Assembly (NCBI RefSeq): GCF_009720145.1
Contig: NZ_CP046252.1
Span: 310,001 to 374,000, forward strand
Length of the DNA stretch: 64,000 nucleotides
Reading direction: 5' to 3'
From: Sphingobium sp. CAP-1
GTDB taxonomy: Bacteria; Pseudomonadota; Alphaproteobacteria; Sphingomonadales; Sphingomonadaceae
Below, piece by piece: positions 51,468-59,815 of the stretch (within the stretch, counting starts at the first letter, position 1; the number at the start of each line of letters is the position of its first letter). A model generated the notes under the pieces. The model was not told the origin of the DNA and made no database searches. It saw nothing but the letters and a program-made list of their open reading frames with translations. The position numbers and the translations under genes are program-made.

Positions 51468-52478
51468 GTGTCGACATCAGCTTCGAAGATCGTGCCGTTC
51501 GGCTCCGGTGGGCGTATCGTGGAGAGTGCGTGCCGCAGTCTCTCCATCGCCGCCTTCGGCCTGAATGCGCTGGAAGCGAAATTTTCCGAGCGTGATTTCT
51601 CGGCGACTTTCCTGCGGGTCATCGGCGTCATCATGAAGGTCCGGGGCCGCGTGATCGTGACCGGCATCGGCAAGAGCGGCATTGTCGCGCGCAAGATGAC
51701 GGCGACGCTGACCTCCACCGGCACACCCGCCCTGTTCCTGCACCCCGCCGATGCCGGCCATGGCGATCTGGGCATGATTACCCCGGACGATGTGGTGCTG
51801 ATGCTGTCCCATTCGGGGGAATCCACCGAACTTGGCCCCATCATCCATTATTGCAAGCGCTTCGCCATCCCGCTGATCGCGATGACGGCGCAGGGGCACA
51901 GCACGGTGGCCACCGCCGCTGATATGTGCGTGCTGATGCCGGAGGTGGAGGAAGCCTGTCCCAATGCGCTGGCGCCGACGACATCGACCACGGTGCAGAT
52001 GGCGTTCGGCGACGCGCTGGCGATCGCCCTGATGGAAATGCGCGGCTTTTCCGCCGACGATTTCCACAAATTCCATCCCAATGGCAAGCTGGGCGCGCAA
52101 CTGGTCAAGGTGCGTGAGCTGATGGCGACCAACCAGGATGTGCCGATGGTGCGCGAGGATGCCTCGCTGCTGGACGCTACCATCGAAATGACCCGCGCCC
52201 GCCTTGGCGGCACGGCGATCGTCGATCGCAACGGCCGGCTGATCGGCGCCTTCACCGATGGCGACCTGCGCCGCACCGTCACCGGCAAGCAGAATTTGAC
52301 CGAAGCGGTCGGCCGCTTCATGACCCAGACGCCGTTGGCGGTGGGACCGGACGAACTGGCGTCCGAAGCGCTGCACATGATGCATGAACGCAATATCATG
52401 CTGCTCTTTGTCTGCGACAATGCCAGGCTGATCGGCGCTGTCCATATGCACGACCTGCTGCACGCCGGGGTCGCCTGA
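51468..52478 (+). CDS. kdsD: Arabinose-5-phosphate isomerase (KpsF/GutQ family)
   Basis: 336 aa. SIS domain (GIGKSGIVARKMTATLTSTG, HSGESTE, LAPTTSTT) and two C-terminal CBS domains. It supplies arabinose 5-phosphate for KDO. GTG at 51468 gives the expected length. The 300 bases upstream are unusually AT-rich for this window and hold no gene. The end overlaps the kdsB start. Confidence 0.93.
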   Translation: MSTSASKIVPFGSGGRIVESACRSLSIAAFGLNALEAKFSERDFSATFLRVIGVIMKVRGRVIVTGIGKSGIVARKMTATLTSTGTPALFLHPADAGHGDLGMITPDDVVLMLSHSGESTELGPIIHYCKRFAIPLIAMTAQGHSTVATAADMCVLMPEVEEACPNALAPTTSTTVQMAFGDALAIALMEMRGFSADDFHKFHPNGKLGAQLVKVRELMATNQDVPMVREDASLLDATIEMTRARLGGTAIVDRNGRLIGAFTDGDLRRTVTGKQNLTEAVGRFMTQTPLAVGPDELASEALHMMHERNIMLLFVCDNARLIGAVHMHDLLHAGVA

Positions 52479-53284
52479 CCCTTCTCGTCGTCATTCCCGC
52501 GCGCGCCGGTTCGTCCCGCCTGCCGCGCAAGCCGCTGCGCCTGATCGCGGGGCGGACGCTGCTTCATCGCACCATTGCCATGGCCCGTGCCGCGATTGGT
52601 GGCAGGGGCGGGGTCGTGCTGACGGTGGCGACCGACGACGCGGAGATCGCCGACCATGCCCGCGCCGTCGGCTGCGACGCGGTGATGACCGACAGCGATA
52701 TCGCCACCGGATCGGGTCGGGCGCTCGCCGCCGCGCTGGCGCAGCCGCAATTGCCGCGCTTCGTCGTCAATCTTCAGGGCGACTCGCCCTTTCAGCCGCA
52801 AGGGGCGCTGGGTGCGGTTATTGCTGCACTGCAAGAAGGCGCGCAGGTCGCCACGCCCGTCATCGCGCTCGACTGGCCGGCGCTCGATGCGCTGCGCGAT
52901 CACAAGACGCGGTCGCCCTTCAGCGGCACCACCTGCGCCCGCGCGCCCGACGGCCATGCCCATTGGTTTTCCAAGACGATCATCCCCGCCATCCGCGATG
53001 AGGATCGGCTGCGCGCCAGCCAGCCCCGATCGCCGGTGTGGCGTCATGTCGGCCTCTATGGCTATGCGCTGGACGCGCTGCGCCGGTTCGAGGCCTGTCC
53101 GCCGACGACGCTCGAAAATCTGGAAGGGCTGGAGCAGCTTCGCCTGCTCGAACTGGGCATCCCGATCATGACCGTCCCGGTCGATCCGCCGCGTTTCGAC
53201 AGCAGCGGCATCGATACCGAGGCGGACATCGTCCGGGTCGAGGCGCTGATCGCCCAATATGGCGATCCCACGCCGCCGCTCTGA
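52475..53284 (+). CDS. kdsB: 3-deoxy-manno-octulosonate cytidylyltransferase, apparent CTG start
   Basis: 269 aa. It activates KDO with CTP. The essential N-terminal nucleotide loop VVIPARAGSSRLPRKPL lies upstream of the first ATG (52580), so translation must begin earlier. The only initiation-like codon before it in frame is CTG at 52475, which overlaps the kpsF stop as CTGA, the same arrangement as the ATGA overlaps elsewhere. Other motifs: VVNLQGDSPFQ, RHVGLYGYALDAL, ENLEGLEQLRLLE, IDTEADI. Confidence 0.88.
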   Translation: MTLLVVIPARAGSSRLPRKPLRLIAGRTLLHRTIAMARAAIGGRGGVVLTVATDDAEIADHARAVGCDAVMTDSDIATGSGRALAAALAQPQLPRFVVNLQGDSPFQPQGALGAVIAALQEGAQVATPVIALDWPALDALRDHKTRSPFSGTTCARAPDGHAHWFSKTIIPAIRDEDRLRASQPRSPVWRHVGLYGYALDALRRFEACPPTTLENLEGLEQLRLLELGIPIMTVPVDPPRFDSSGIDTEADIVRVEALIAQYGDPTPPL

Positions 53285-53877
53285 TGCGCCGGCTATTCAT
53301 CATCCGCCATGGCAACACCTTCGCCAGCAGCGCGGAGGCGTGCCGGGTCGGCGCGCGCACGGATATTCCGCTGGTCGATAGCGGCCGGGTGCAGGCCGAC
53401 CGGCTGGGTCTGTGGTTCGCCGCGCAGGACAGGACGATCGATCGCCTCCTGTCCAGCCCGTTGCGGCGCGCCCGCGAAACTGCGGAGGCCATTGCGGCGG
53501 CCACCGGCCATGCCCCCGACGGCGTGCGCGACTGGCTGGGCGAGATCGATCATGGCCCGGATGAAGGTCGCCCCGAAGCCGAAGTGCTGGCCCGCATCGG
53601 CGCACAGGCATTGGCCGATTGGGATGAACGCGGCGTCGCGCCCGATGGCTGGATCGTCGATGCCGACGCCCGCATCGCCGCCTGGCGCGCCTTCTTCGCG
53701 GAAGCGGGGGAGGGGACCGACCTGCTCGTTACCAGCAACGGCGCGGCCCGTTTCGCTTTGATCGCGGCGGGCCTGCCGCTGGGCGCGCTCAAGCTGCGCA
53801 CCGGCGCGTTCGGTGAACTGGCGGTCGAGCGATCGGGCGCGATTCGCCTGATCCGCTGGGACGAGCGCCCCGCTTAA
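53284..53877 (+). CDS. Histidine phosphatase family protein
   Basis: 197 aa. Catalytic RHG in FIIRHGNTF, then SSPLRRARETAEAI and the acid Glu in LGEIDHGPDEG. Phosphoglycerate-mutase fold, probably a small-molecule phosphatase. The ATG overlaps the kdsB stop (TGATG), so it may serve the KDO or CMP-sugar pathway. Confidence 0.9.
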   Translation: MRRLFIIRHGNTFASSAEACRVGARTDIPLVDSGRVQADRLGLWFAAQDRTIDRLLSSPLRRARETAEAIAAATGHAPDGVRDWLGEIDHGPDEGRPEAEVLARIGAQALADWDERGVAPDGWIVDADARIAAWRAFFAEAGEGTDLLVTSNGAARFALIAAGLPLGALKLRTGAFGELAVERSGAIRLIRWDERPA

Positions 53878-53880
53878 TTA

Positions 53881-53916
53881 CGCAGCGTGTTCCCGCCTTC
53901 GCGGGAATACGCTGCG
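53881..53916. terminator. Hairpin between convergent phosphatase and dmeF genes
   Basis: Near-perfect 16-base arms (53881-53896 with 53901-53916) and a four-base loop. No strong T tract, but it could stop transcription from both sides. Its core is similar to the repeat at 55271-55338. Confidence 0.5.
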
Positions 53917-53931
53917 CTTCAAAACTGCCTC

Positions 53932-54936
53932 TTAACCGCACTCCACCGTGACATGCTCCATCCGGGGCAGGGCGCGCACCCGCTGGCGCACCGCCGCACC
54001 ATCGGCGCCTGCCGCCAGGCTGATGATCGCGGCATGGGCGTGCGGGCCGATGCGCCAGACATGCAGGTCGCGAATGGTCGCGCCCTCGGCCTCCGCCTCG
54101 CGCCGCACCTTCGCCATCAGGGCGGGTTCGGCGGTGTCTAGCAGGATCGATGCCGTGTCCTTCATCAGCCCCCAGGCCCAGCGCGCGATCACCACCGCGC
54201 CCAGCAGGCCGACCGCCGGGTCCATCCACCACCAGCCCAGATAGCGCCCGGCCAGCAACGCCGCGATCGCCAGCACCGATGTCAGCGCGTCGGTCAGCAC
54301 ATGGATATAGGCGGCGCGCAGATTATTGTCGGCATGGCCATGCTGATGGTCGTCATGCCCATGGTCATGTCCATGCCCGTGATCGTGGCTATGGTCATGG
54401 CCCAGCAACAGCGCGCTGATGATATTGATGATCAGGCCCACCACCGCCACCAGTGTCGCTTCGCCAAAGGCGACATGGATCGGCTGGAAGAAGCGCAGCC
54501 CCGATTCGATCGCGATGAACAGCGCCGTCACGCCCAGCAGCAGGGCGGAGGCGAAGCCGGCCAGATCGCCGACCTTGCCGGTGCCGAACGTATAGCGCGG
54601 GTTGCGGGCATGGCGCCTGGCATAGCCATAGGCCGCCGCCGCCACCGCCAGCGCGCCGGCATGGGTCGCCATGTGGAACCCATCGGCCAGCAGCGCCATC
54701 GATCCGGTGAGCCAGCCGAAGAAAATCTCGACCACCATCGTCGCGGCGGTCAGCCACACGACCCACAAGGTCCGCTTCGCATTCTGGTCATGCCCGGCGG
54801 TCAGGTAGATATGGTCGAAATAATGGCTTTCCTCGCCATCGTCCGCGGGGACAGCGGGGGTGTGGCCATGGTCGTCATGATGATCATGGTCATGCCCATG
54901 ATGATGGCCATGCCCATGTTTGTGGTCGTCGTGCAT
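53932..54936 (-). CDS. dmeF: Cation diffusion facilitator, DmeF-type Co/Ni exporter
   Basis: 334 aa with six membrane helices. His-rich N-terminus and His-rich loop (GHDHSHDHGHGHDHGHDDHQ) between helices 4 and 5; metal-site residues in LADGFHMATHAG and LTDALTSVLA (HxxxD and DxxxD type). DmeF exports cobalt and nickel. Immediately downstream of the CsoR/RcnR-family repressor, in the same operon. Confidence 0.92.
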   Translation of the reverse strand: MHDDHKHGHGHHHGHDHDHHDDHGHTPAVPADDGEESHYFDHIYLTAGHDQNAKRTLWVVWLTAATMVVEIFFGWLTGSMALLADGFHMATHAGALAVAAAAYGYARRHARNPRYTFGTGKVGDLAGFASALLLGVTALFIAIESGLRFFQPIHVAFGEATLVAVVGLIINIISALLLGHDHSHDHGHGHDHGHDDHQHGHADNNLRAAYIHVLTDALTSVLAIAALLAGRYLGWWWMDPAVGLLGAVVIARWAWGLMKDTASILLDTAEPALMAKVRREAEAEGATIRDLHVWRIGPHAHAAIISLAAGADGAAVRQRVRALPRMEHVTVECG

Positions 54937-54938
54937 CT

Positions 54939-55211
54939 TTATTTCCCGTAACGGCGGATCAGCGCCAGCATTTCCTCGGTCGCCGCCGCGCGCGCTTCGT
55001 CGGACAGGCCGGGGCGGGCGACATGCTCGCGCATATGCTGCTCGATCAGCTCCTCCATCAGGCTGCCGACCGCGCCGCGCACCGATGCGACCAGTTGCAG
55101 CGTTTCCGAACAGCCCGCATCGCCCGACAATTGCCGCTCGACGGCGGCGACCTGCCCGGCGATCCGGCGCACCCGCGCCAGCAATTTATCCCGATCCGCG
55201 ATGATGTGCAT
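54939..55211 (-). CDS. dmeR: Metal-sensing repressor of the CsoR/RcnR family (DmeR)
   Basis: 90 aa, all helical. His2 at the N-terminus, Cys34 in DAGCSETLQ, and His in EEQ-type helix LIEQHMREHV match the nickel/cobalt ligands of RcnR/DmeR rather than the two Cys of copper CsoR. Two bases separate it from dmeF. It would block its own promoter until Co or Ni binds. Confidence 0.9.
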   Translation of the reverse strand: MHIIADRDKLLARVRRIAGQVAAVERQLSGDAGCSETLQLVASVRGAVGSLMEELIEQHMREHVARPGLSDEARAAATEEMLALIRRYGK

Positions 55212-55214
55212 AGG

Positions 55215-55226
55215 ATACCCCCCTAT
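55215..55226 (-). promoter_or_regulatory. Probable DmeR operator
   Basis: Minus strand ATAGGGGGGTAT, a G-tract flanked by inverted ATA/TAT, as in RcnR/CsoR operators. It ends four bases before the dmeR start, so the G run may also act as the ribosome site. Confidence 0.65.
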
Positions 55227-55270
55227 ACTATATTTCGGCGAAGGCCAAGGGCTTCCAGTTTTAAGTACAG

Positions 55271-55338
55271 GGTGTTCCCGCGCAGGCGGGAACCCAGTTC
55301 AGACGGCGGGACTGGGTTCCCGCCTGCGCGGGAACACC
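55271..55338. repeat. Perfect 28-bp inverted repeat, intergenic REP-like element
   Basis: Arms 55271-55298 and 55311-55338 are perfect complements around 12 bases; each arm is itself partly palindromic (TTCCCGCGCAGGCGGGAA). Lies between dmeR and crtY. Confidence 0.8.
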
Positions 55339-55375
55339 GCTTCCCTTGAAACAGGACAAACCCTATCAGCAAACC

Positions 55376-56524
55376 ATGGCGAACGATCTCGACTGCGATC
55401 TGGCGATCATCGGCGGCGGCCTGGCCGGCGGGCTGATCGCGCTTGCCTTCGCCGCGTTGCGGCCCGAAGTCCGCCTGCTGCTGGTCGAGCAGGCGGAAAA
55501 ACCCGGCGGCAACCATATCTGGTCCTTCTTCGACGGCGATGTGGCCACCGCTGATCGCTGGCTGGTCGAACCGCTGATCGCCCATCGCTGGCCGCAGGGG
55601 CATGGCGTCCGCTTCCCCGATCATGACCGGCAACTGGACACGCCCTATAACAGCGCGACTAGTGTTCACCTCGCTGTCGCACTCGAACGCCGGTTGGGCG
55701 ACCGCCTGCTGACCGGCGCGCAGGTCGAAGCCCTCGCGCCCAGCCATGTCACCCTCGCCGACGGCCGCACCATCCGGGCGCGGGCGGTTATCGATGCGCG
55801 CGGGGCGGGGGATCTGTCCGCGCTGCGTTGCGGCTGGCAGAAATTCGTCGGCCACGCCCTGCGCTGCGCTGCGCCGCATGGCATCGACCGCCCGGTCATC
55901 ATGGATGCGACGGTCGAGCAACTGGACGGCTATCGCTTCGTCTATCTGCTCCCCTGGGACGATCGGACGATCTTCGTCGAGGATACCTATTATAGCGACA
56001 CGCTCGATCTGGACGTGCCGGCGATAGAGGCCCGCATCGCGGCTTATGCGCAGGCGAAGGGCTGGCGGACGGAAATCGTCCATCGCGAACAGGGCGTGCT
56101 GCCGGTCGTCCATGGCGGCGACTTCGATCGTTACTGGCCAAAGGAGGATAGCGTCGCTCGCGCCGGGGTACGCGCGGGCCTGTTCCAGCCGATGACCGGC
56201 TATTCGCTGCCCGATGCGGTGCGCTTCGCGCGCTGGCTCGCGGACCAGCCGCTCGATGGCCTGCCCGCCGTGACCCGCGCCTATGCGCGGGCGCATTGGC
56301 GGCGGGGCGGCTATTATCGGCTGCTGGGCAAAATGCTGTTCGGTGCAGCCCGGCCGGACCGGCGCTGGCGCATCTTCGCGCGCTTCTACCGCCTGCGCCC
56401 GGCGCTCATCCAGCGCTTCTATGCCGGCGACTCGACGCTGGCCGATCGCATCCGCATCTTGTGCGGGCGGCCCCCCGTGCCCATAAGGGACGCGATGCGA
56501 ACAATCTGGAACCCGCCCGCCTGA
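55376..56524 (+). CDS. crtY: Lycopene beta-cyclase
   Basis: 382 aa. FAD site LAIIGGGLAGGLIALA, then NHIWSFFDGD typical of CrtY, and VFVEDTYYSD-like segment TIFVEDTYYSDTLDLD. Cyclises lycopene to beta-carotene. ATG at 55376; an in-frame TTG at 55346 is possible. Its stop overlaps the crtI start (TGATG). Confidence 0.93.
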   Translation: MANDLDCDLAIIGGGLAGGLIALAFAALRPEVRLLLVEQAEKPGGNHIWSFFDGDVATADRWLVEPLIAHRWPQGHGVRFPDHDRQLDTPYNSATSVHLAVALERRLGDRLLTGAQVEALAPSHVTLADGRTIRARAVIDARGAGDLSALRCGWQKFVGHALRCAAPHGIDRPVIMDATVEQLDGYRFVYLLPWDDRTIFVEDTYYSDTLDLDVPAIEARIAAYAQAKGWRTEIVHREQGVLPVVHGGDFDRYWPKEDSVARAGVRAGLFQPMTGYSLPDAVRFARWLADQPLDGLPAVTRAYARAHWRRGGYYRLLGKMLFGAARPDRRWRIFARFYRLRPALIQRFYAGDSTLADRIRILCGRPPVPIRDAMRTIWNPPA

Positions 56525-58023
56525 TGCACAGGCCAAATTCGAGACACGCGATCGTCATCGGCGCGGGCTTTGGCGGCCTTGCGCTCGCCATCCGCCTGCA
56601 ATCCGCCGGGATCGACACCACGCTGGTCGAGGCGCGCGATCGCCCCGGCGGCCGCGCCTATATGTGGGAAAAGGACGGCTTCACCTTCGACGCCGGCCCG
56701 ACCGTCATCACCGATCCCGATTGTCTGGGCGAATTGTGGCGTCTGTCGGGCCATGACATGGCGCAGGACGTGGCGCTGATGCCGGTGTCGCCCTTCTACC
56801 GGCTCAACTGGCGCGACGGCACCAATTTCGACTATTCGAACAACGAAGCCGCGCTGCGGGCGGAGATCGCCCGGCTCGATCCCGGCGATGTCGCGGGCTA
56901 TGAGCGTTTCTGCGACTATGCCGCCGGCGTCTATGAGGAGGGCTATCGCAAGCTCGGCTCGGTCGCCTTCCTCGACTTCGCCTCGATGATAAAGGCCGCG
57001 CCGTCGCTCGCCAAATATCAGGCGTGGCGATCGGTCTATTCCATCGTCTCGTCCCATGTGAAGAATGACAAGCTGCGGCAGGCGCTCAGCTTCCATACGC
57101 TGCTGGTCGGCGGCAATCCGCTCAAGACCAGCGCCATCTACGCCCTCATCCACAAGCTGGAGAAGGACGGTGGCGTCTGGTTCGCGAAGGGCGGCACCAA
57201 CCGCCTGGTGCAGGCGATGGCGACGCATTTCGAGCGGCTCGGCGGCACGTTGCGGCTGGGCGACGCCGTCACCCGGATCGAAACCTATGGCGATCGCGCG
57301 ACCGCGGTACATACCGCATCGGGCTGGCGCGGGGAGGCGGATGCGATCGCCACCAACGCCGACCTGATGCACAGCTATCGCGACCTGCTCGGCCATCATC
57401 CGCGCGGGGTGAAGCAGGCCGACAGTCTCAGCCGGAAACGCTGGTCGCCCAGCCTGTTCGTGCTGCATTTCGGCATCAAGGGCAGTTGGCCGGGTATCCC
57501 GCACCATATGATCCTGTTCGGGCCGCGCTATGGCGGGCTGCTCACCGACATTTACGATCATGGCGTGCTGCCGCAGGATTTCTCGCTCTATCTGCACCAT
57601 CCGACCGTCACCGATCCGTCGCTGGCGCCCGATGGCCATTCGACCTTCTACGCGCTCGCCCCGGTGCCGCATATGGGCAAGCTGCCGATCGACTGGGATC
57701 AGTTCGCTCCTGCCTATGCCGAACGCATATTGGACGAGATTCAGCATCGTCTGATCCCCGACATCCGGTCCCGCATCGTCACCCGCTTCCATTATGCGCC
57801 CAGCGATTTCGGTCGCGACCTCAATGCCCATCTCGGCAGCGCCTTCAGCCTGGAACCCCGGCTGACCCAAAGTGCGTGGTTCCGCGCGCATAATCGTGAC
57901 GATGTCATTCCCAACCTCTATCTGGTAGGGGCCGGCACCCATCCCGGCGCGGGCATCCCCGGCGTGGTGGGCAGCGCCAAGGCGACCGCGGCGCTGATGC
58001 TGGATGATCTGGGCAGGATATGA
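56524..58023 (+). CDS. crtI: Phytoene desaturase
   Basis: 499 aa. FAD site IVIGAGFGGLALAIRL, LVEARDRPGGRAYMWEKDGF, and the bacterial CrtI signature near the C-terminus (NLYLVGAGTHPGAGIPGV). Converts phytoene to lycopene in four steps. Between crtY and the LOG-family gene with overlapping ends on both sides. Confidence 0.96.
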   Translation: MHRPNSRHAIVIGAGFGGLALAIRLQSAGIDTTLVEARDRPGGRAYMWEKDGFTFDAGPTVITDPDCLGELWRLSGHDMAQDVALMPVSPFYRLNWRDGTNFDYSNNEAALRAEIARLDPGDVAGYERFCDYAAGVYEEGYRKLGSVAFLDFASMIKAAPSLAKYQAWRSVYSIVSSHVKNDKLRQALSFHTLLVGGNPLKTSAIYALIHKLEKDGGVWFAKGGTNRLVQAMATHFERLGGTLRLGDAVTRIETYGDRATAVHTASGWRGEADAIATNADLMHSYRDLLGHHPRGVKQADSLSRKRWSPSLFVLHFGIKGSWPGIPHHMILFGPRYGGLLTDIYDHGVLPQDFSLYLHHPTVTDPSLAPDGHSTFYALAPVPHMGKLPIDWDQFAPAYAERILDEIQHRLIPDIRSRIVTRFHYAPSDFGRDLNAHLGSAFSLEPRLTQSAWFRAHNRDDVIPNLYLVGAGTHPGAGIPGVVGSAKATAALMLDDLGRI

Positions 58024-58604
58024 TGAAGAGACTGGCGGTTTATTGCGGGTCGGCGACGCCGGCCGATCTGACCTATATCGACGCGGCGCGCCATGTCGGC
58101 CGCACGCTGGCGGAGCGCGGCATCGGCGTTGTCTATGGCGGCGGGCGACTGGGCCTGATGGGCGCGGTGGCGGATGCGGCGCTGGAGGCGGGCGGCGAGG
58201 TGATCGGCGTGATCCCGCAAGCGCTGGTCGGCGCGGAAGTCGCGCATCGCGGCTGCACGGAGCTGCACGTCGTCCAGACGATGCACCAGCGCAAGCAACT
58301 CTTTACTGACCTGTCCGACGGCTTCGTGACCCTGCCGGGCGGTGTCGGCACGATGGACGAATTGTGGGAAGCGATTAGCTGGGCGCAGCTTGGCTATCAC
58401 AACAAGCCGGTCGGCCTGCTCAATGTCGCGGGCTTTTACGACCAGTTGATCGGCTTCAACCGCCAGATGGTGGAGGCTGGCTTCATTCGCGCCCAACATG
58501 CCGGCATATTGATCCACGGCGACAGCATCGAAGGCCTGATCGACGCGATGGCCGCCTATCAGCCGCATGAGACGATCTTCGCGATGAAGGCCGACCGGCT
58601 GTGA
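58020..58604 (+). CDS. LOG / TIGR00730 Rossmann-fold protein (possible cytokinin-type nucleosidase)
   Basis: 194 aa. Signature motifs GGGRLGLMG and LPGGVGTMDELWE. The family cleaves ribose 5-phosphate from nucleotides; many bacterial members have that activity on AMP-like substrates. Start ATG at 58020 overlaps the crtI stop; one codon later is also possible. Its place inside the crt operon is unusual and unexplained. Confidence 0.9.
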   Translation: MMKRLAVYCGSATPADLTYIDAARHVGRTLAERGIGVVYGGGRLGLMGAVADAALEAGGEVIGVIPQALVGAEVAHRGCTELHVVQTMHQRKQLFTDLSDGFVTLPGGVGTMDELWEAISWAQLGYHNKPVGLLNVAGFYDQLIGFNRQMVEAGFIRAQHAGILIHGDSIEGLIDAMAAYQPHETIFAMKADRL

Positions 58605-58624
58605 TCGCACTGTAAATAGATCCG

Positions 58625-58692
58625 CTCGCTTCGAGCGCAGTCGAGAAGCGGCTGGCGCTGTGCCTCTCGTTTCTCGACTGCGCTTGAAACGA
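58625..58692. repeat. Imperfect inverted repeat between the LOG gene and crtB
   Basis: Arms 58632-58647 and 58671-58686 match at 15 of 16 positions. A common intergenic element of sphingomonads, as far as I recall. Confidence 0.55.
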
Positions 58693-58703
58693 ACGGAGGT
58701 TGG

Positions 58704-59690
58704 GTGACTTTCCGAACAGGGCAGGGCATGTCTTACCCCATGTCCTCCGTGCCTTTAGATCGCGCCGCCCTCGTCGCCCATGCCCGCGACAGCATCGCGC
58801 GCGGCTCCAGATCCTTTGCCATGGCGTCGAAACTGTTCGACCGCGTTACCCGTGAACGCGCCTGGCTGCTCTATGCCTGGTGCCGCACATGCGACGACAT
58901 TGCCGACGGGCAGGATCATGGCGGCACGCTGCGCGGCGTCGCCGACGGGCAGGCGCGGCTGTCGACCATCCGCGTCCTGACCGGCGCCGCGCTGCGCGGC
59001 GAGGCGACCGGCGATCCCGCCTTTGACGGCTTTGGCGTGGTGATGCGCGAATGCGCGATCCCGGAGCGTTACGCCCATGACCTGATCGAGGGCTTCGCGC
59101 TCGACGCGCGGGACTGGCGGCCCCGGTCGGAGGCGGACATGTTGCGCTATTGCTATCATGTCGCCGGCGCGGTCGGCTGCATGATGGCGGTGCTGATGGG
59201 GGTCGACCCGGCTGACCGCGCGACGCTGAACCGCGCCTGCGATCTTGGCCTGGCCTTCCAGCTCGCCAATATCGCCCGCGACATCAGCGAGGATGAGGCG
59301 GCCGACCGCTGCTACCTGCCGGTGGAATGGCTGGTCGAAATGGATATCCCGCCGGGCGAGCATATGAAGCCCTGGGTCCGGCCGCGCCTGACCATCCTTG
59401 CCCGCCGGCTTGCCGACATGGCCGCCGCCTATGAGGATAGCGCGCGCCACGGCACCGGCGCGTTGCCGCCGCGCGCTGCCTGGGCGGTGCTGGCGGCGGC
59501 CGGCATCTATGGTGACATCGCCCGCGAAGTCGCGCGCCGGGGCGACCATGCGTGGGATCATCGGGTGGTGACGCCGGGGCGTGACAAACTGAGCTGGGTG
59601 GCTCGCGCCGCGCTTCAGGTGCGGGGCCGCGCGCGCCGCTGGCCGGCGGATGGGGTGCGGCCGGCGCATCTGTGGGTCCGGCCCACCTGA
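58704..59690 (+). CDS. crtB: Phytoene synthase
   Basis: 328 aa. Aspartate-rich motifs CDDIADGQD and the second ARDISEDEAADRCYLP, with YCYHVAGAVGCMM. Joins two GGPP to phytoene. GTG at 58704 has GGAGG five bases upstream. Convergent with amtB; a shared hairpin lies between. Confidence 0.94.
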   Translation: MTFRTGQGMSYPMSSVPLDRAALVAHARDSIARGSRSFAMASKLFDRVTRERAWLLYAWCRTCDDIADGQDHGGTLRGVADGQARLSTIRVLTGAALRGEATGDPAFDGFGVVMRECAIPERYAHDLIEGFALDARDWRPRSEADMLRYCYHVAGAVGCMMAVLMGVDPADRATLNRACDLGLAFQLANIARDISEDEAADRCYLPVEWLVEMDIPPGEHMKPWVRPRLTILARRLADMAAAYEDSARHGTGALPPRAAWAVLAAAGIYGDIAREVARRGDHAWDHRVVTPGRDKLSWVARAALQVRGRARRWPADGVRPAHLWVRPT

Positions 59691-59712
59691 CATAACACAT
59701 CGACAAGTTTCA

Positions 59713-59744
59713 CAAAAAATGGGCCGATACTTTCGTATCGGCCC
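59713..59744 (-). terminator. Terminator of amtB
   Basis: Perfect 10-bp stem (59721-59730 with 59735-59744) and four-base loop; on the minus strand it is followed by a run of T. Confidence 0.88.
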
Positions 59745-59815
59745 AAGGAATGTTCGCAGGAGGAACAAGGTGGGGCGGGCGGGCCATGTCCCAGGGGCGG
59801 CCCGCCCTGCCAAAC

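Noticed and set aside
56419..57942. 507-codon frame opposite crtI
   Set aside because: Antisense frame caused by high GC; crtI has full family motifs on the other strand.
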